The notes under the pieces are model-generated. The model had not been told where the DNA came from. It saw nothing but the letters and a program-made list of their open reading frames with translations, and did not search any database. Below, piece by piece: positions 43,452 to 51,399 of a DNA stretch of 52,058 nt. Both the position numbers and the translations under genes were made by a program. Origin of the DNA: Sphingobacteriales bacterium (lineage in GTDB: Bacteria; Bacteroidota; Bacteroidia; Sphingobacteriales; Sphingobacteriaceae). The stretch lies in NCBI GenBank assembly GCA_026390835.1, contig JAPLFD010000010.1, positions 1 through 52,058 of the forward strand. Reading direction: 5' to 3'. The stretch's first letter is position 1. Each line of letters begins with the position of its first letter.

Positions 43452-44885
43452 ATGAAAAGAACCAAGATTAAAGCGCTATTAGCAATAACTGATTTCGGCA
43501 AGGAAGTAACCGTTATGGGATGGGTAAAAACCTTCCGTAACAATCAGTTTATAGCCATTAACGATGGTTCTAGCATCCACAACATACAAGCGGTTGTTGA
43601 TTTCAACAGCACCGAAGAAAGTCTATTAAAGCGCCTCACTACCGGAGCCTCAGTTGCGGTAACAGGTACGTTGGTAGAATCGTTAGGAAAAGGTCAACAC
43701 GTAGAAATTAAAGTAAAAACCCTCGAAATTTTAGGTGATAGCGATGCAGAAAAATTTCCGCTACAACCTAAAAAACACAGTTTAGAGTTTTTACGAGAAA
43801 TTGCCCACTTGCGTTTTCGTACCAATACCTTTAATGCCGTTTTTAAAGTGCGTCATGCTTTGGCTTTTGCAGTACACCAATTTTTCAACGAACGTGGCTT
43901 TGTGTATTTGCATACGCCAATCATCACTGCATCCGATGCTGAAGGAGCTGGCGAAATGTTTCGCGTAAGTACCATCGATTTTGATAATATTCCTCGTAAC
44001 GACGATGGAACGGTAAATTATAAAGAAGACTTTTTTGGTAAAATTACCAATCTGACCGTTTCCGGACAGTTAGAAGGCGAATTGGCAGCCATGGCCTTCG
44101 GCGATATTTACACCTTTGGACCTACTTTTAGAGCCGAGAATTCTAACACCACCCGCCACTTGGCCGAATTTTGGATGATTGAACCCGAAATGGCTTTCTA
44201 CGACCTAAACGGCAATATGGATTTGGCCGAAGAATTGTTAAAATACGTTATTGATTATGCGTTAACAAACTGTGCCGATGAATTGGAATTCTTAAAAGGT
44301 CGTTTAGAAGAAGAAGAAAAGCTAAAGCCCCAACAAGAACGCTCCGAATTAGATTTATTGAGCAAGCTAAACTTCTGTTTAGAAAACAGTTTCGAACGCA
44401 TCACCTATACCGAGGCTATTGAGATATTAAAACAATCGAAACCAAATCAGAAAAAACAATTTAAATACCTTATTGAAGATTGGGGTGCCGATTTACAATC
44501 GGAACACGAACGCTATTTGGTGGAAAAACACTTTAAAAAACCAGTGATCTTAACCGATTATCCAAAAGATATTAAAGCCTTTTACATGCGCCAAAACGAA
44601 GACGGAAAAACCGTTAGAGCCATGGATATTTTATTCCCGGGCATTGGCGAAATTGTAGGCGGATCGCAACGAGAAGAGCGTTTAGAAAAATTGGAACAAC
44701 GCATGAGCGAAATGCACGTGCCTACCGAAGAATTATCGTGGTATTTAGATACCCGCCGTTTTGGCTCAGCCCCACATGCCGGCTTTGGCTTGGGTTTTGA
44801 GCGTTTGGTATTGTTTGTTACCGGAATGACCAACATCCGCGACGTAATACCGTTCCCAAGAACGCCGAAAAACGCCGAGTTTTAG
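43452..44885 (+). CDS. asnS: Asparaginyl-tRNA synthetase
   Basis: This 477-residue class IIb synthetase charges tRNA-Asn. It has the OB-fold anticodon-binding domain ([21 protein letters not shown], about residues 17-100), motif 2 around [21 protein letters not shown], and motif 3 [15 protein letters not shown] near the end. The motif-3 and [10 protein letters not shown] wording is that of AsnRS, not AspRS. I chose the ATG at 43452; a TTG three codons upstream is less likely. nhaA follows 3 nt after the stop. Confidence 0.96.
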   Translation: MKRTKIKALLAITDFGKEVTVMGWVKTFRNNQFIAINDGSSIHNIQAVVDFNSTEESLLKRLTTGASVAVTGTLVESLGKGQHVEIKVKTLEILGDSDAEKFPLQPKKHSLEFLREIAHLRFRTNTFNAVFKVRHALAFAVHQFFNERGFVYLHTPIITASDAEGAGEMFRVSTIDFDNIPRNDDGTVNYKEDFFGKITNLTVSGQLEGELAAMAFGDIYTFGPTFRAENSNTTRHLAEFWMIEPEMAFYDLNGNMDLAEELLKYVIDYALTNCADELEFLKGRLEEEEKLKPQQERSELDLLSKLNFCLENSFERITYTEAIEILKQSKPNQKKQFKYLIEDWGADLQSEHERYLVEKHFKKPVILTDYPKDIKAFYMRQNEDGKTVRAMDILFPGIGEIVGGSQREERLEKLEQRMSEMHVPTEELSWYLDTRRFGSAPHAGFGLGFERLVLFVTGMTNIRDVIPFPRTPKNAEF

Positions 44886-44888
44886 CGT

Positions 44889-46061
44889 ATGGCGAAGGGT
44901 ATTAATCTAAAACCATTTCGCGAATTCTTACAATCACAACAACTTGGAGGAATACTCTTATTAGCTGGTGTGTTACTTTCTTTGTTTTTAGCAAATTCTT
45001 ATCTAGCCAATTCCTTTAATCATATCTTAACAAGAACTTGGGGCATCCACATATCGGGTTTACACCTAGTTTACGATACCACCACCTGGATTAACGATGG
45101 CTTAATGGCCATCTTTTTCTTATTAGTGGGATTAGAAATCAAACGAGAATTGGTAGAGGGCGAACTCTCTTCCATCAAAAAAGCCACCATGCCTGTATTT
45201 GCGGCATTGGGAGGTATGTTGGTTCCTGCAGCCATCTTTTTACTTTTTAATTCAGGAAAACCTAGCCAGCATGGCTGGGGCATTCCCATGGCTACCGACA
45301 TTGCTTTTGCCTTAGCCATTGTAGCAGCATTAGGCAAACGGGTGCCTACTTCACTCAAAATATTTTTAGCCGCCCTAGCTATTGTAGACGATTTGGGGGC
45401 CATTTTGGTGATTGCCATTTTTTATTCGAGCAAGTTAGACAGCACGTATTTAGTTTATGCCGGAGGAATAGTAGCACTTTTAGCCACCCTAAATTATTTA
45501 GGGGTTAAACGCCTAATTTTTTACCTCATACCCGGAGTATTTTTGTGGTATGTGGTGCATCATTCGGGTATTCATGCTACTATTGCAGGCGTTCTATTAG
45601 CTTGTTTTATTCCTACCAATCCGGTAAAAGAAACCTCCCCCCTAGAAAAACTAGAACACCTCTTATTAAAACCTGTAAATTTGTTCATTATGCCCCTGTT
45701 TGCTTTTGCAAATACCAATATTCATTTGGAGTGGGGTATGCTAAAAGGCATTAGCAGTCCCATTGGCTTGGGCATCATTTTAGGATTGGTTTTCGGTAAA
45801 CCAATTGGAGTTTTTTTATTTTCGTGGATAAGCGTAAAATTGGGTTGGAGCAGCTTACCCTCTAAGGCAACATGGAAACATATAGTAGGCTTGGGCATGT
45901 TGGCTGGCATTGGCTTTACCATGTCAACCTTTATTGCCTTACTCTCTTTTAACAATCCAGCTTTTCAATTGGAAGCAAAATTCTGCATTTTAATAGCTTC
46001 CATAATAGCGGCTTGTATTGGCTATAGCTATTTAAGTTTCCTCCACAAAAAAGCCAATTAA
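44889..46061 (+). CDS. nhaA: Na+/H+ antiporter NhaA
   Basis: NhaA exports Na+ in exchange for protons and supports pH and salt tolerance. The 390-residue protein has about twelve membrane segments. The paired transport aspartates lie in AIVDDLGAILVIAIFY (about residues 160-175), and the family blocks INDGLMAIFFLLVGLEIKRE and WGIPMATDIAFALA are present. It starts 3 nt after asnS and is probably transcribed from the same promoter. Its stop overlaps the stop of the opposing hydrolase pseudogene (TTAA). Confidence 0.96.
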   Translation: MAKGINLKPFREFLQSQQLGGILLLAGVLLSLFLANSYLANSFNHILTRTWGIHISGLHLVYDTTTWINDGLMAIFFLLVGLEIKRELVEGELSSIKKATMPVFAALGGMLVPAAIFLLFNSGKPSQHGWGIPMATDIAFALAIVAALGKRVPTSLKIFLAALAIVDDLGAILVIAIFYSSKLDSTYLVYAGGIVALLATLNYLGVKRLIFYLIPGVFLWYVVHHSGIHATIAGVLLACFIPTNPVKETSPLEKLEHLLLKPVNLFIMPLFAFANTNIHLEWGMLKGISSPIGLGIILGLVFGKPIGVFLFSWISVKLGWSSLPSKATWKHIVGLGMLAGIGFTMSTFIALLSFNNPAFQLEAKFCILIASIIAACIGYSYLSFLHKKAN

Positions 46062-46742
46062 TGGCTTTGCATAAAGTCGATGATGGATTGGTATAGTGGA
46101 TTAGCGCCAAAAACCATCTGACTAATCATGGGCACATGTTGTTTTTTAGGTATCACCTCATATTTAACAGGTTTTTGTGCTTGGGTTAGTAGCTCATACA
46201 AGCGTTTCGATTGTATTTTTATAGCCTCGTAGGTATCTTCTCCTACCAAAATGTAGTAGGGATGTTTTATCTGATCGAAATAAGTTAAGGGCGATCCCTT
46301 CTTCCAATTCTCCGGATCGGTGGTAAAGGTTTTCAAGAAACTAGTGGTTTGATCGTTTTTTTCAGCCAACTTTAAATACTGTTCCATATCTAATCCGAAA
46401 CCATCGTTTAAAATAATGCCACGTAATGGATTGGCAATTTGTTGTTCGGCAAAAAATCGAGGATCTAAATCAATGAGTGCCTCCAAATGACCACCAGCAG
46501 AATGGCCCATAGCAAAAATACGCTCAGGATTTCCACCATAGGTAGCAATAGAATCTTTTACCCATTTAATAGCCGCCGCACAATCTCTAGCCATATCTTC
46601 ATAACCGGCTGCTGGAGATAAGGGATAATTAATAATTACCGTAACTACATTTTTGTTGGCAAAATTGCGGCCCATCCACCAATAATACAGAGCTTAAACT
46701 AGATAGATAGAATAGCATGAGGAAAGCAAGTTTTAATTTCAT
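46058..46742 (-). pseudogene. Exported alpha/beta hydrolase (BD-FAE/esterase-like), internally deleted and frameshifted
   Basis: The gene starts at ATG 46742, which overlaps the stop of the SDR gene by 4 nt, and encodes a signal peptide (MKLKLAFLMLFYLSSLSSV). It then leaves frame near 46682-46695. In another frame the rest of the enzyme is intact: YWWMGRNFANKNVVTVIINY, the nucleophile motif MGHSAGGH, the acid loop LVGEDTYE and the histidine KKQHVPM. What should lie between, the N-terminal strands and the oxyanion-hole HGG motif (about 50 residues), is missing. An apparent start at MGRN 46675 is an internal methionine. No active exported enzyme can be made from this reading. Confidence 0.85.
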
Positions 46743-47554
46743 CGGATAAGGGGGTCTTTTTCTTTTGTAAAATGAGTATATACCAATTTATCGAGCAGTT
46801 TTGGCAACCACTTGCTCAAAAATACAGTTAATTTTCCTTGAAAAGTCATCACCAAGCTACGGCTGCGATTTTCTACACCTTGGGCAATTTGTTCGGCCAC
46901 TTCTTCAGCCGACATCATTTTTTCTTCCACCATGCTGGTTTCACCTTGGGCACTACCATCTTTTACCAAGGCTACTTTACGAATATTAGAAGCGGTAAAA
47001 CCCGGCGAAGCAATCATCACATGCAAACCGGTTTTTAAATTCTCCACTCGTAAAGCCTCTAAAAAGCCATTCATGGCAAATTTAGAAGCAGAATAACCCG
47101 TACGGCCAGGTAAACCTTTATAGCCTGCAATAGACGATACGCCTACCACCGAACCTTTATTTTTTAGCAATTCGGGCAAAGCATATTTGGTGCAGTATAC
47201 CGTTCCCCAAAAGTTTACATCCATGAGGTTGCGAATAACCACCAAGTCTAAATCTTTAAACAAGGCACGCATGGAAATGCCGGCATTGTTTACAAGCACA
47301 TCTAGTCGGCCAAAAGTTTGTAGCGTTTGCTTAACTACGTTTTCACAATCGGCTTCTTTGGCTACATCGCAAGCTACGGCCAATGCTTTTACATTATAAT
47401 CTTTTTCCAATTGCTCGGTAATTTGGCAAAGCGCTACGTATTGGCGGGCAGCTAACACCACATTGGCACCACGTTTGGCAAAAGCTTCGGCACATGCCTT
47501 TCCAATACCCGATGAGGCACCGGTAATAAGCACGGTTTTATTTTTTAAGTCCAT
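46739..47554 (-). CDS. Short-chain dehydrogenase/reductase (SDR)
   Basis: The 271-residue NAD(P)-dependent oxidoreductase has the Rossmann motif TGASSGIG (11-18), NNAG (89-92), the active serine (140/141 in GVSSIAG), and Tyr154 and Lys158 in YSASK. Its C-terminal extension with a hydrophobic helix (LTVFLSKWLPKLLDKLVY) suggests membrane association, as in lipid- or ketone-reducing members. The substrate is unknown. It lies 0 nt after recR and overlaps the hydrolase by 4 nt, so the three form one operon. Confidence 0.9.
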   Translation of the reverse strand: MDLKNKTVLITGASSGIGKACAEAFAKRGANVVLAARQYVALCQITEQLEKDYNVKALAVACDVAKEADCENVVKQTLQTFGRLDVLVNNAGISMRALFKDLDLVVIRNLMDVNFWGTVYCTKYALPELLKNKGSVVGVSSIAGYKGLPGRTGYSASKFAMNGFLEALRVENLKTGLHVMIASPGFTASNIRKVALVKDGSAQGETSMVEEKMMSAEEVAEQIAQGVENRSRSLVMTFQGKLTVFLSKWLPKLLDKLVYTHFTKEKDPLIR

Positions 47555-48172
47555 TTATTTAATCAAGGAGTTTTCGTACGGAATTCGGGTTGCAATGGAG
47601 CGCCCGAGGGTAATTTCATCTACATATTCCAATTCGCCACCAAAGGCAATGCCTCGGGCAATGGTAGATATTTGTACGGGCAAATCTTTTAATTTTTTAT
47701 ACAAGAAGAAAATGGTGGTATCGCCTTCCATGGTAGCACTAAGCGCTAAAATAACCTCTTTCAGTTCACCAGCTTGTACCCGCTCTATCAAGTTATCAAT
47801 ATATAAATCAGAAGGCCCAATGCCATCCATCGGCGAAATTAATCCACCCAAAACATGGTATACACCTTGATATTGAGCCGTATTTTCAATGGCCATCACA
47901 TCTCGGGTATCTTCTACCACACATACGGTACTGCGGTCTCGTTTGTGGCTTTCACAAATTTCACAAATCGGGGCATCCGAAATGTTATTACACGTTTCAC
48001 AAAAACGAATTTCAGCTTTTAAACGAGTTAAACTGCTGGTAAAATCGGCTACTTCAGTTTCCGATTGGTTAAGCAAATGCAAAACCAAGCGCAAGGCAGT
48101 GCGTTTGCCTACCCCGGGCAGTTTAGCAAATTCATCTACGGCATGTTCAAGTAGTTTCGACGAAAAATTCAT
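47555..48172 (-). CDS. recR: Recombination protein RecR
   Basis: RecR acts with RecO/RecF to load RecA at gaps. The 205-residue protein has the helix-hairpin-helix [12 protein letters not shown] (about residues 18-29) and a four-cysteine zinc finger ([16 protein letters not shown], about 58-73). The Toprim domain starts [14 protein letters not shown] (about 82-95), and the C-terminal Walker-B-like [15 protein letters not shown] is present. It is the first gene of the recR-SDR-hydrolase unit. Confidence 0.96.
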   Translation of the reverse strand: MNFSSKLLEHAVDEFAKLPGVGKRTALRLVLHLLNQSETEVADFTSSLTRLKAEIRFCETCNNISDAPICEICESHKRDRSTVCVVEDTRDVMAIENTAQYQGVYHVLGGLISPMDGIGPSDLYIDNLIERVQAGELKEVILALSATMEGDTTIFFLYKKLKDLPVQISTIARGIAFGGELEYVDEITLGRSIATRIPYENSLIK

Positions 48173-48257
48173 ACCGCTAATTTAGCTTTTATCGAGCTTT
48201 TTATCGCTTTAAAAACTTAATTTATTACATTTATAAGGTTAACCAATCAATTTAAAC

Positions 48258-49757
48258 ATGGCCCCAGCCGTTTTATTAAGTTTCATTATAGGCTATTTCC
48301 TCGTTTTAATAGCCGTTTCGTATTTTACATCTAAAAACTCATCAGATAATAATACCTTCTTTTTGGCCAACCGGAACTCCAAATGGTATTTGGTGGCTTT
48401 TGGCATGATAGGCACTTCCCTTTCGGGCGTTACCTTTATTTCGGTACCCGGAAAAGTAGGCGCTATGGGTGGCGATCAGTTTCAATATTTTCAGTTTGTA
48501 TTAGGTAACGCCATTGGCTTTATCTTAGTAGCCACCATTTTACTGCCCCTGTATTACCGTATGCAGCTCACGTCTATTTATAGTTATATTGAAAAACGCT
48601 TGGGTTTTTACAGCTACAAAACGGCAGCAGGCATTTTTTTAATTAGCCGTACCATTGGGTCGGCTTTTCGCTTATACTTGGTGGCCATTGTATTGCAACG
48701 TTTTATTTTTGATGCTTATAATATACCCTTTTGGCTCACGGTGCTTACCTCTATACTCCTCATTTGGTCGTATACCTTTAAGGGTGGCTTAAAAACCATA
48801 ATTATTACCGATACCCTGCAAACCCTATTTTTGGTACTCTCCGTATTTATGACCATTTATTTTGTATGCGATAGCTTAAACTTTTCCATCCCTCAAGCAT
48901 TTGAACAAATTAAGCAAAGCGGTTATTCTAAAATTTTCTTTACCAATGATTTTGTAAGCAATAAATTCCATGTGTTTAAACAAGTTTTAGGTGGAATTTT
49001 CGTTACACTAGCCATGGTAGGGTTAGATCAAGATTTAATGCAGAAAAATTTGAGCTGTAAAAGCATTGGCGAAGCACAAAAAAACATGTTCACCTTTACG
49101 GGCATTTTTGTGGTTATTAATCTCTTCTTTTTAAGTGTGGGTGCCCTACTTTACATCTATGCTACTAAAAATGGAATTGCTATACCTACAGATGCATTGG
49201 GTAATGTGCGTACCGATTTTCTTTTCCCGGAGATAGCTTTAAATCATTTGGCTGTATTACCAGCTATTATTTTCATGTTGGGCTTAACAGCCGCTACGTT
49301 TGCCACCACCGATTCGGCCCTAACTGCTCTCACTACTTCATTTTGCGTTGATTTCTTGGGATTAGACAAAGTGGAAAAAAAGCCTGTAGGCATTAACCCT
49401 CGACATTGGGTACACATTGGATTTTCGATTGCGCTATTTCTAGTCATATTGCTTTTCAATGCCATAAACAATGCGGCCGTAGTTAGCGCCATTTTTACGG
49501 TAGCATCCTATACCTATGGGCCGCTATTGGGTTTGTATGCCTTTGGCCTCCTACTTAAAAAACGAACTGTGAGAGATAAATTGGTGCCGATAGTTTGTAT
49601 AGTGGCTCCGGCAGCCTGTTATGCGCTTAATGCCAATTCTAAGCTGCTATTAAACGGATATATATTCGATACTGAGTTAATCCTTATCAACGGATTACTT
49701 ACCTTTGCCGGCTTGCTTTTAATCAGCAAGAGAAGTAAAGAGACTATTAGCTTTTAA
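48258..49757 (+). CDS. Sodium:solute symporter (SSS family)
   Basis: The 499-residue membrane protein has about thirteen helices. SSS features include the early Na+/substrate region GTSLSGVTFISVPG (about residues 52-65) and the signature AATFATTDSALTALTTSFCVDFLG (about 346-369). An internal SYTFKGGLKTIIITD block resembles the bacterial PutP/sialic-acid branch. The solute is not predictable. It diverges from recR across 85 nt and is followed 15 nt later by a LOG-family gene. Confidence 0.92.
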   Translation: MAPAVLLSFIIGYFLVLIAVSYFTSKNSSDNNTFFLANRNSKWYLVAFGMIGTSLSGVTFISVPGKVGAMGGDQFQYFQFVLGNAIGFILVATILLPLYYRMQLTSIYSYIEKRLGFYSYKTAAGIFLISRTIGSAFRLYLVAIVLQRFIFDAYNIPFWLTVLTSILLIWSYTFKGGLKTIIITDTLQTLFLVLSVFMTIYFVCDSLNFSIPQAFEQIKQSGYSKIFFTNDFVSNKFHVFKQVLGGIFVTLAMVGLDQDLMQKNLSCKSIGEAQKNMFTFTGIFVVINLFFLSVGALLYIYATKNGIAIPTDALGNVRTDFLFPEIALNHLAVLPAIIFMLGLTAATFATTDSALTALTTSFCVDFLGLDKVEKKPVGINPRHWVHIGFSIALFLVILLFNAINNAAVVSAIFTVASYTYGPLLGLYAFGLLLKKRTVRDKLVPIVCIVAPAACYALNANSKLLLNGYIFDTELILINGLLTFAGLLLISKRSKETISF

Positions 49758-49772
49758 AAAAAGAACAAGGAT

Positions 49773-50480
49773 ATGATGAGTGATGATAAAATAAGAAATG
49801 CCTTTGAGAATAAAGATTGGCAAGAAATTAAGGTAACCGATTCATGGCAAATTTTTAAAATTATGTCTGAATTTGTAGATGGATTTGAAAAATTAGCCAA
49901 AATTGGCCCCTGTGTTTCCATTTTCGGATCGGCAAGAACCAAAAACGAAAACCCCTATTATAAACTAGCCGAAGATTGTGCCCGCTTATTAACGGAACGT
50001 GGCTATGGCGTTATTTCTGGCGGTGGACCTGGAATTATGGAAGCGGCCAATAAAGGTGCTTACCAAGCTGGCGGAAAATCAGTTGGGTTAAATATCGAAT
50101 TGCCCTTTGAGCAATTCCACAATAAATACATCGATAGAGATAAGTTATTGGAGTTTGATTACTTCTTTGTGCGCAAAGTAATGTTCATGAAGTATTCTCA
50201 AGGGTTTATAATTTTACCGGGCGGCTTTGGAACCTTAGATGAAATGTTTGAGGCCTTAACCTTAATTCAAACCGGCAAAATTGCACGTTTCCCAATTGTA
50301 TTGGTGGGCAGTTCGTATTGGACGGGGTTAATGGATTGGGTAAAACAAACCATGTTGCTGCAAGAAAGCAACATTCACGAAGAGGATTTAAATCTTTTCC
50401 GCATTGTAGATACTGCCGAAGAAGCCGCAGAACACATCTTCCGTTTCTACGACAAATATGTATTGAAACCGAATTTTTAG
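49773..50480 (+). CDS. LOG-family protein (putative cytokinin-riboside 5'-monophosphate phosphoribohydrolase/nucleotide hydrolase)
   Basis: The 235-residue Rossmann-like protein has the LOG family motifs GSAR (52-55), SGGGPGIMEAANKG (82-95) and PGGFGTLDE (about 150-158). Family members cleave the N-glycosidic bond of (modified) nucleoside monophosphates; some release cytokinin-like bases. Bacterial housekeeping members probably act on AMP or similar. Two ATGs lie side by side (49773, 49776), and the upstream AAGGAT can serve as a ribosome-binding site. It is probably co-transcribed with the symporter. Confidence 0.9.
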   Translation: MMSDDKIRNAFENKDWQEIKVTDSWQIFKIMSEFVDGFEKLAKIGPCVSIFGSARTKNENPYYKLAEDCARLLTERGYGVISGGGPGIMEAANKGAYQAGGKSVGLNIELPFEQFHNKYIDRDKLLEFDYFFVRKVMFMKYSQGFIILPGGFGTLDEMFEALTLIQTGKIARFPIVLVGSSYWTGLMDWVKQTMLLQESNIHEEDLNLFRIVDTAEEAAEHIFRFYDKYVLKPNF

Positions 50481-50482
50481 TT

Positions 50483-50558
50483 TACAGAGTATTTAGTAAT
50501 TAGACTGGTTTAATTTATTAATCATTTTGTCTAAATACTAGGTACTAATTACTAATAA
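50483..50558. repeat. Inverted array of heptamers (TANNTAG / CTANNTA)
   Basis: The left arm (50483-50503) reads TACAGAG-TATTTAG-TAATTAG. The right arm (50531-50558) reads CTAAATA-CTAGGTA-CTAATTA-CTAATAA. The right units are the reverse complement type of the left units, so AGTATTTAG pairs with CTAAATACT, and TTAGTAATTAG pairs with CTAATTACTAA. It fills the gap between the converging LOG and PhzF-like genes and may act as a terminator-like hairpin. Confidence 0.6.
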
Positions 50559-50559
50559 T

Positions 50560-51345
50560 CTACACAAAAACCTCCCCTTTCAAATAGGTTATTGCTTTTC
50601 CGCTCATGAGTACACGGTCTCCGTTAAGTTCGCATTGCAATTCTCCCCGACGGGAAGATATTTGGTAAGCATGTAATTGAGTTTTATTTAATTTTTGCGC
50701 CCAATATGGTACTAAATTGCAGTGAGCAGACCCCGTAACTGGATCTTCATTAATACCTGCTGATGGAATAAAAAATCGGGAAACAAAATCGCTATTTATA
50801 CCCGGTGCTGTGCAAATAACGCCCATTATAGGTAGTTTTGCTAGGGCAGGAAAATCCGGTCGTAATGCTGCCACCTGAGCCTCTGTTTCATACACCAACA
50901 TATAATCTCTAGATTTGTAAACCTCCAAAAGGCCTGAACCTCCTAAAGCTTCTGAAAGACCCTCTGGCAAACTAGAAGGGCTTACCACCCGAGATGGGAA
51001 ATCTAGCGTATACGAATCGCTATTGCGGCTAACAGTTAATATGCCGGCCGTTTGGGTATTAAATTGGATGATTTTTCGAGTTTCTCCCAATTGCGTAAAA
51101 ATAATATGAGCGGTAGCCAACGTAGCATGCCCGCATAAATCAATTTCTAGTTCGGGAGTGAACCAACGCAAGTCGTAATTTTCTCCTTGGGGAACAAAAA
51201 AAGCCGTTTCGGCCAAATTATTTTCTGCAGCTAATTGCTGCATTTTTGCATCTGAAAGCCATGCTGTTAATGGACAAACTGCTGCCGGGTTTCCACCAAA
51301 TAAGTGATCAGTAAAGGCATCTACTTGATAAATAGGAATGGTCAT
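50560..51345 (-). CDS. PhzF-family isomerase-like protein
   Basis: The 261-residue protein has the diaminopimelate-epimerase-like double fold. The opening is IYQVDAFTDHLFGGNPAAVC, and the catalytic Glu46 lies in NNLAETAFF. GHATLATAH (about residues 72-80) and the second-half SAGINEDPVTGSAHC are the family signatures. Most members are housekeeping proteins of unknown substrate; phenazine genes are not present, so a phenazine role is not supported. A terminator for the sigma gene lies just upstream. Confidence 0.92.
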   Translation of the reverse strand: MTIPIYQVDAFTDHLFGGNPAAVCPLTAWLSDAKMQQLAAENNLAETAFFVPQGENYDLRWFTPELEIDLCGHATLATAHIIFTQLGETRKIIQFNTQTAGILTVSRNSDSYTLDFPSRVVSPSSLPEGLSEALGGSGLLEVYKSRDYMLVYETEAQVAALRPDFPALAKLPIMGVICTAPGINSDFVSRFFIPSAGINEDPVTGSAHCNLVPYWAQKLNKTQLHAYQISSRRGELQCELNGDRVLMSGKAITYLKGEVFV

Positions 51346-51366
51346 AAACTGGTAGTTTTATACCCC

Positions 51367-51396
51367 AAAAAATCGGGTCTTAACCCGATTTTTTTT
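51367..51396 (-). terminator. Intrinsic terminator of the primary sigma factor gene
   Basis: AAATCGGGT and ACCCGATTT form a 9-bp stem with a 4-nt loop. On the minus strand it lies 4-33 nt past the sigma stop and is followed by a T-run. It also separates the sigma gene from the PhzF-like gene. Confidence 0.85.
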
Positions 51397-51399
51397 TGT

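Noticed and set aside
22200-46742. Programmed frameshifting as an explanation for the three split genes
   Set aside because: A frameshift would rejoin the frames but could not supply the roughly 50 missing conserved residues. No shared slippery site is seen at the three junctions.
50560-51345. Phenazine biosynthesis from the PhzF-like protein
   Set aside because: No other phz gene is present, and most PhzF-family proteins are unrelated to phenazines.
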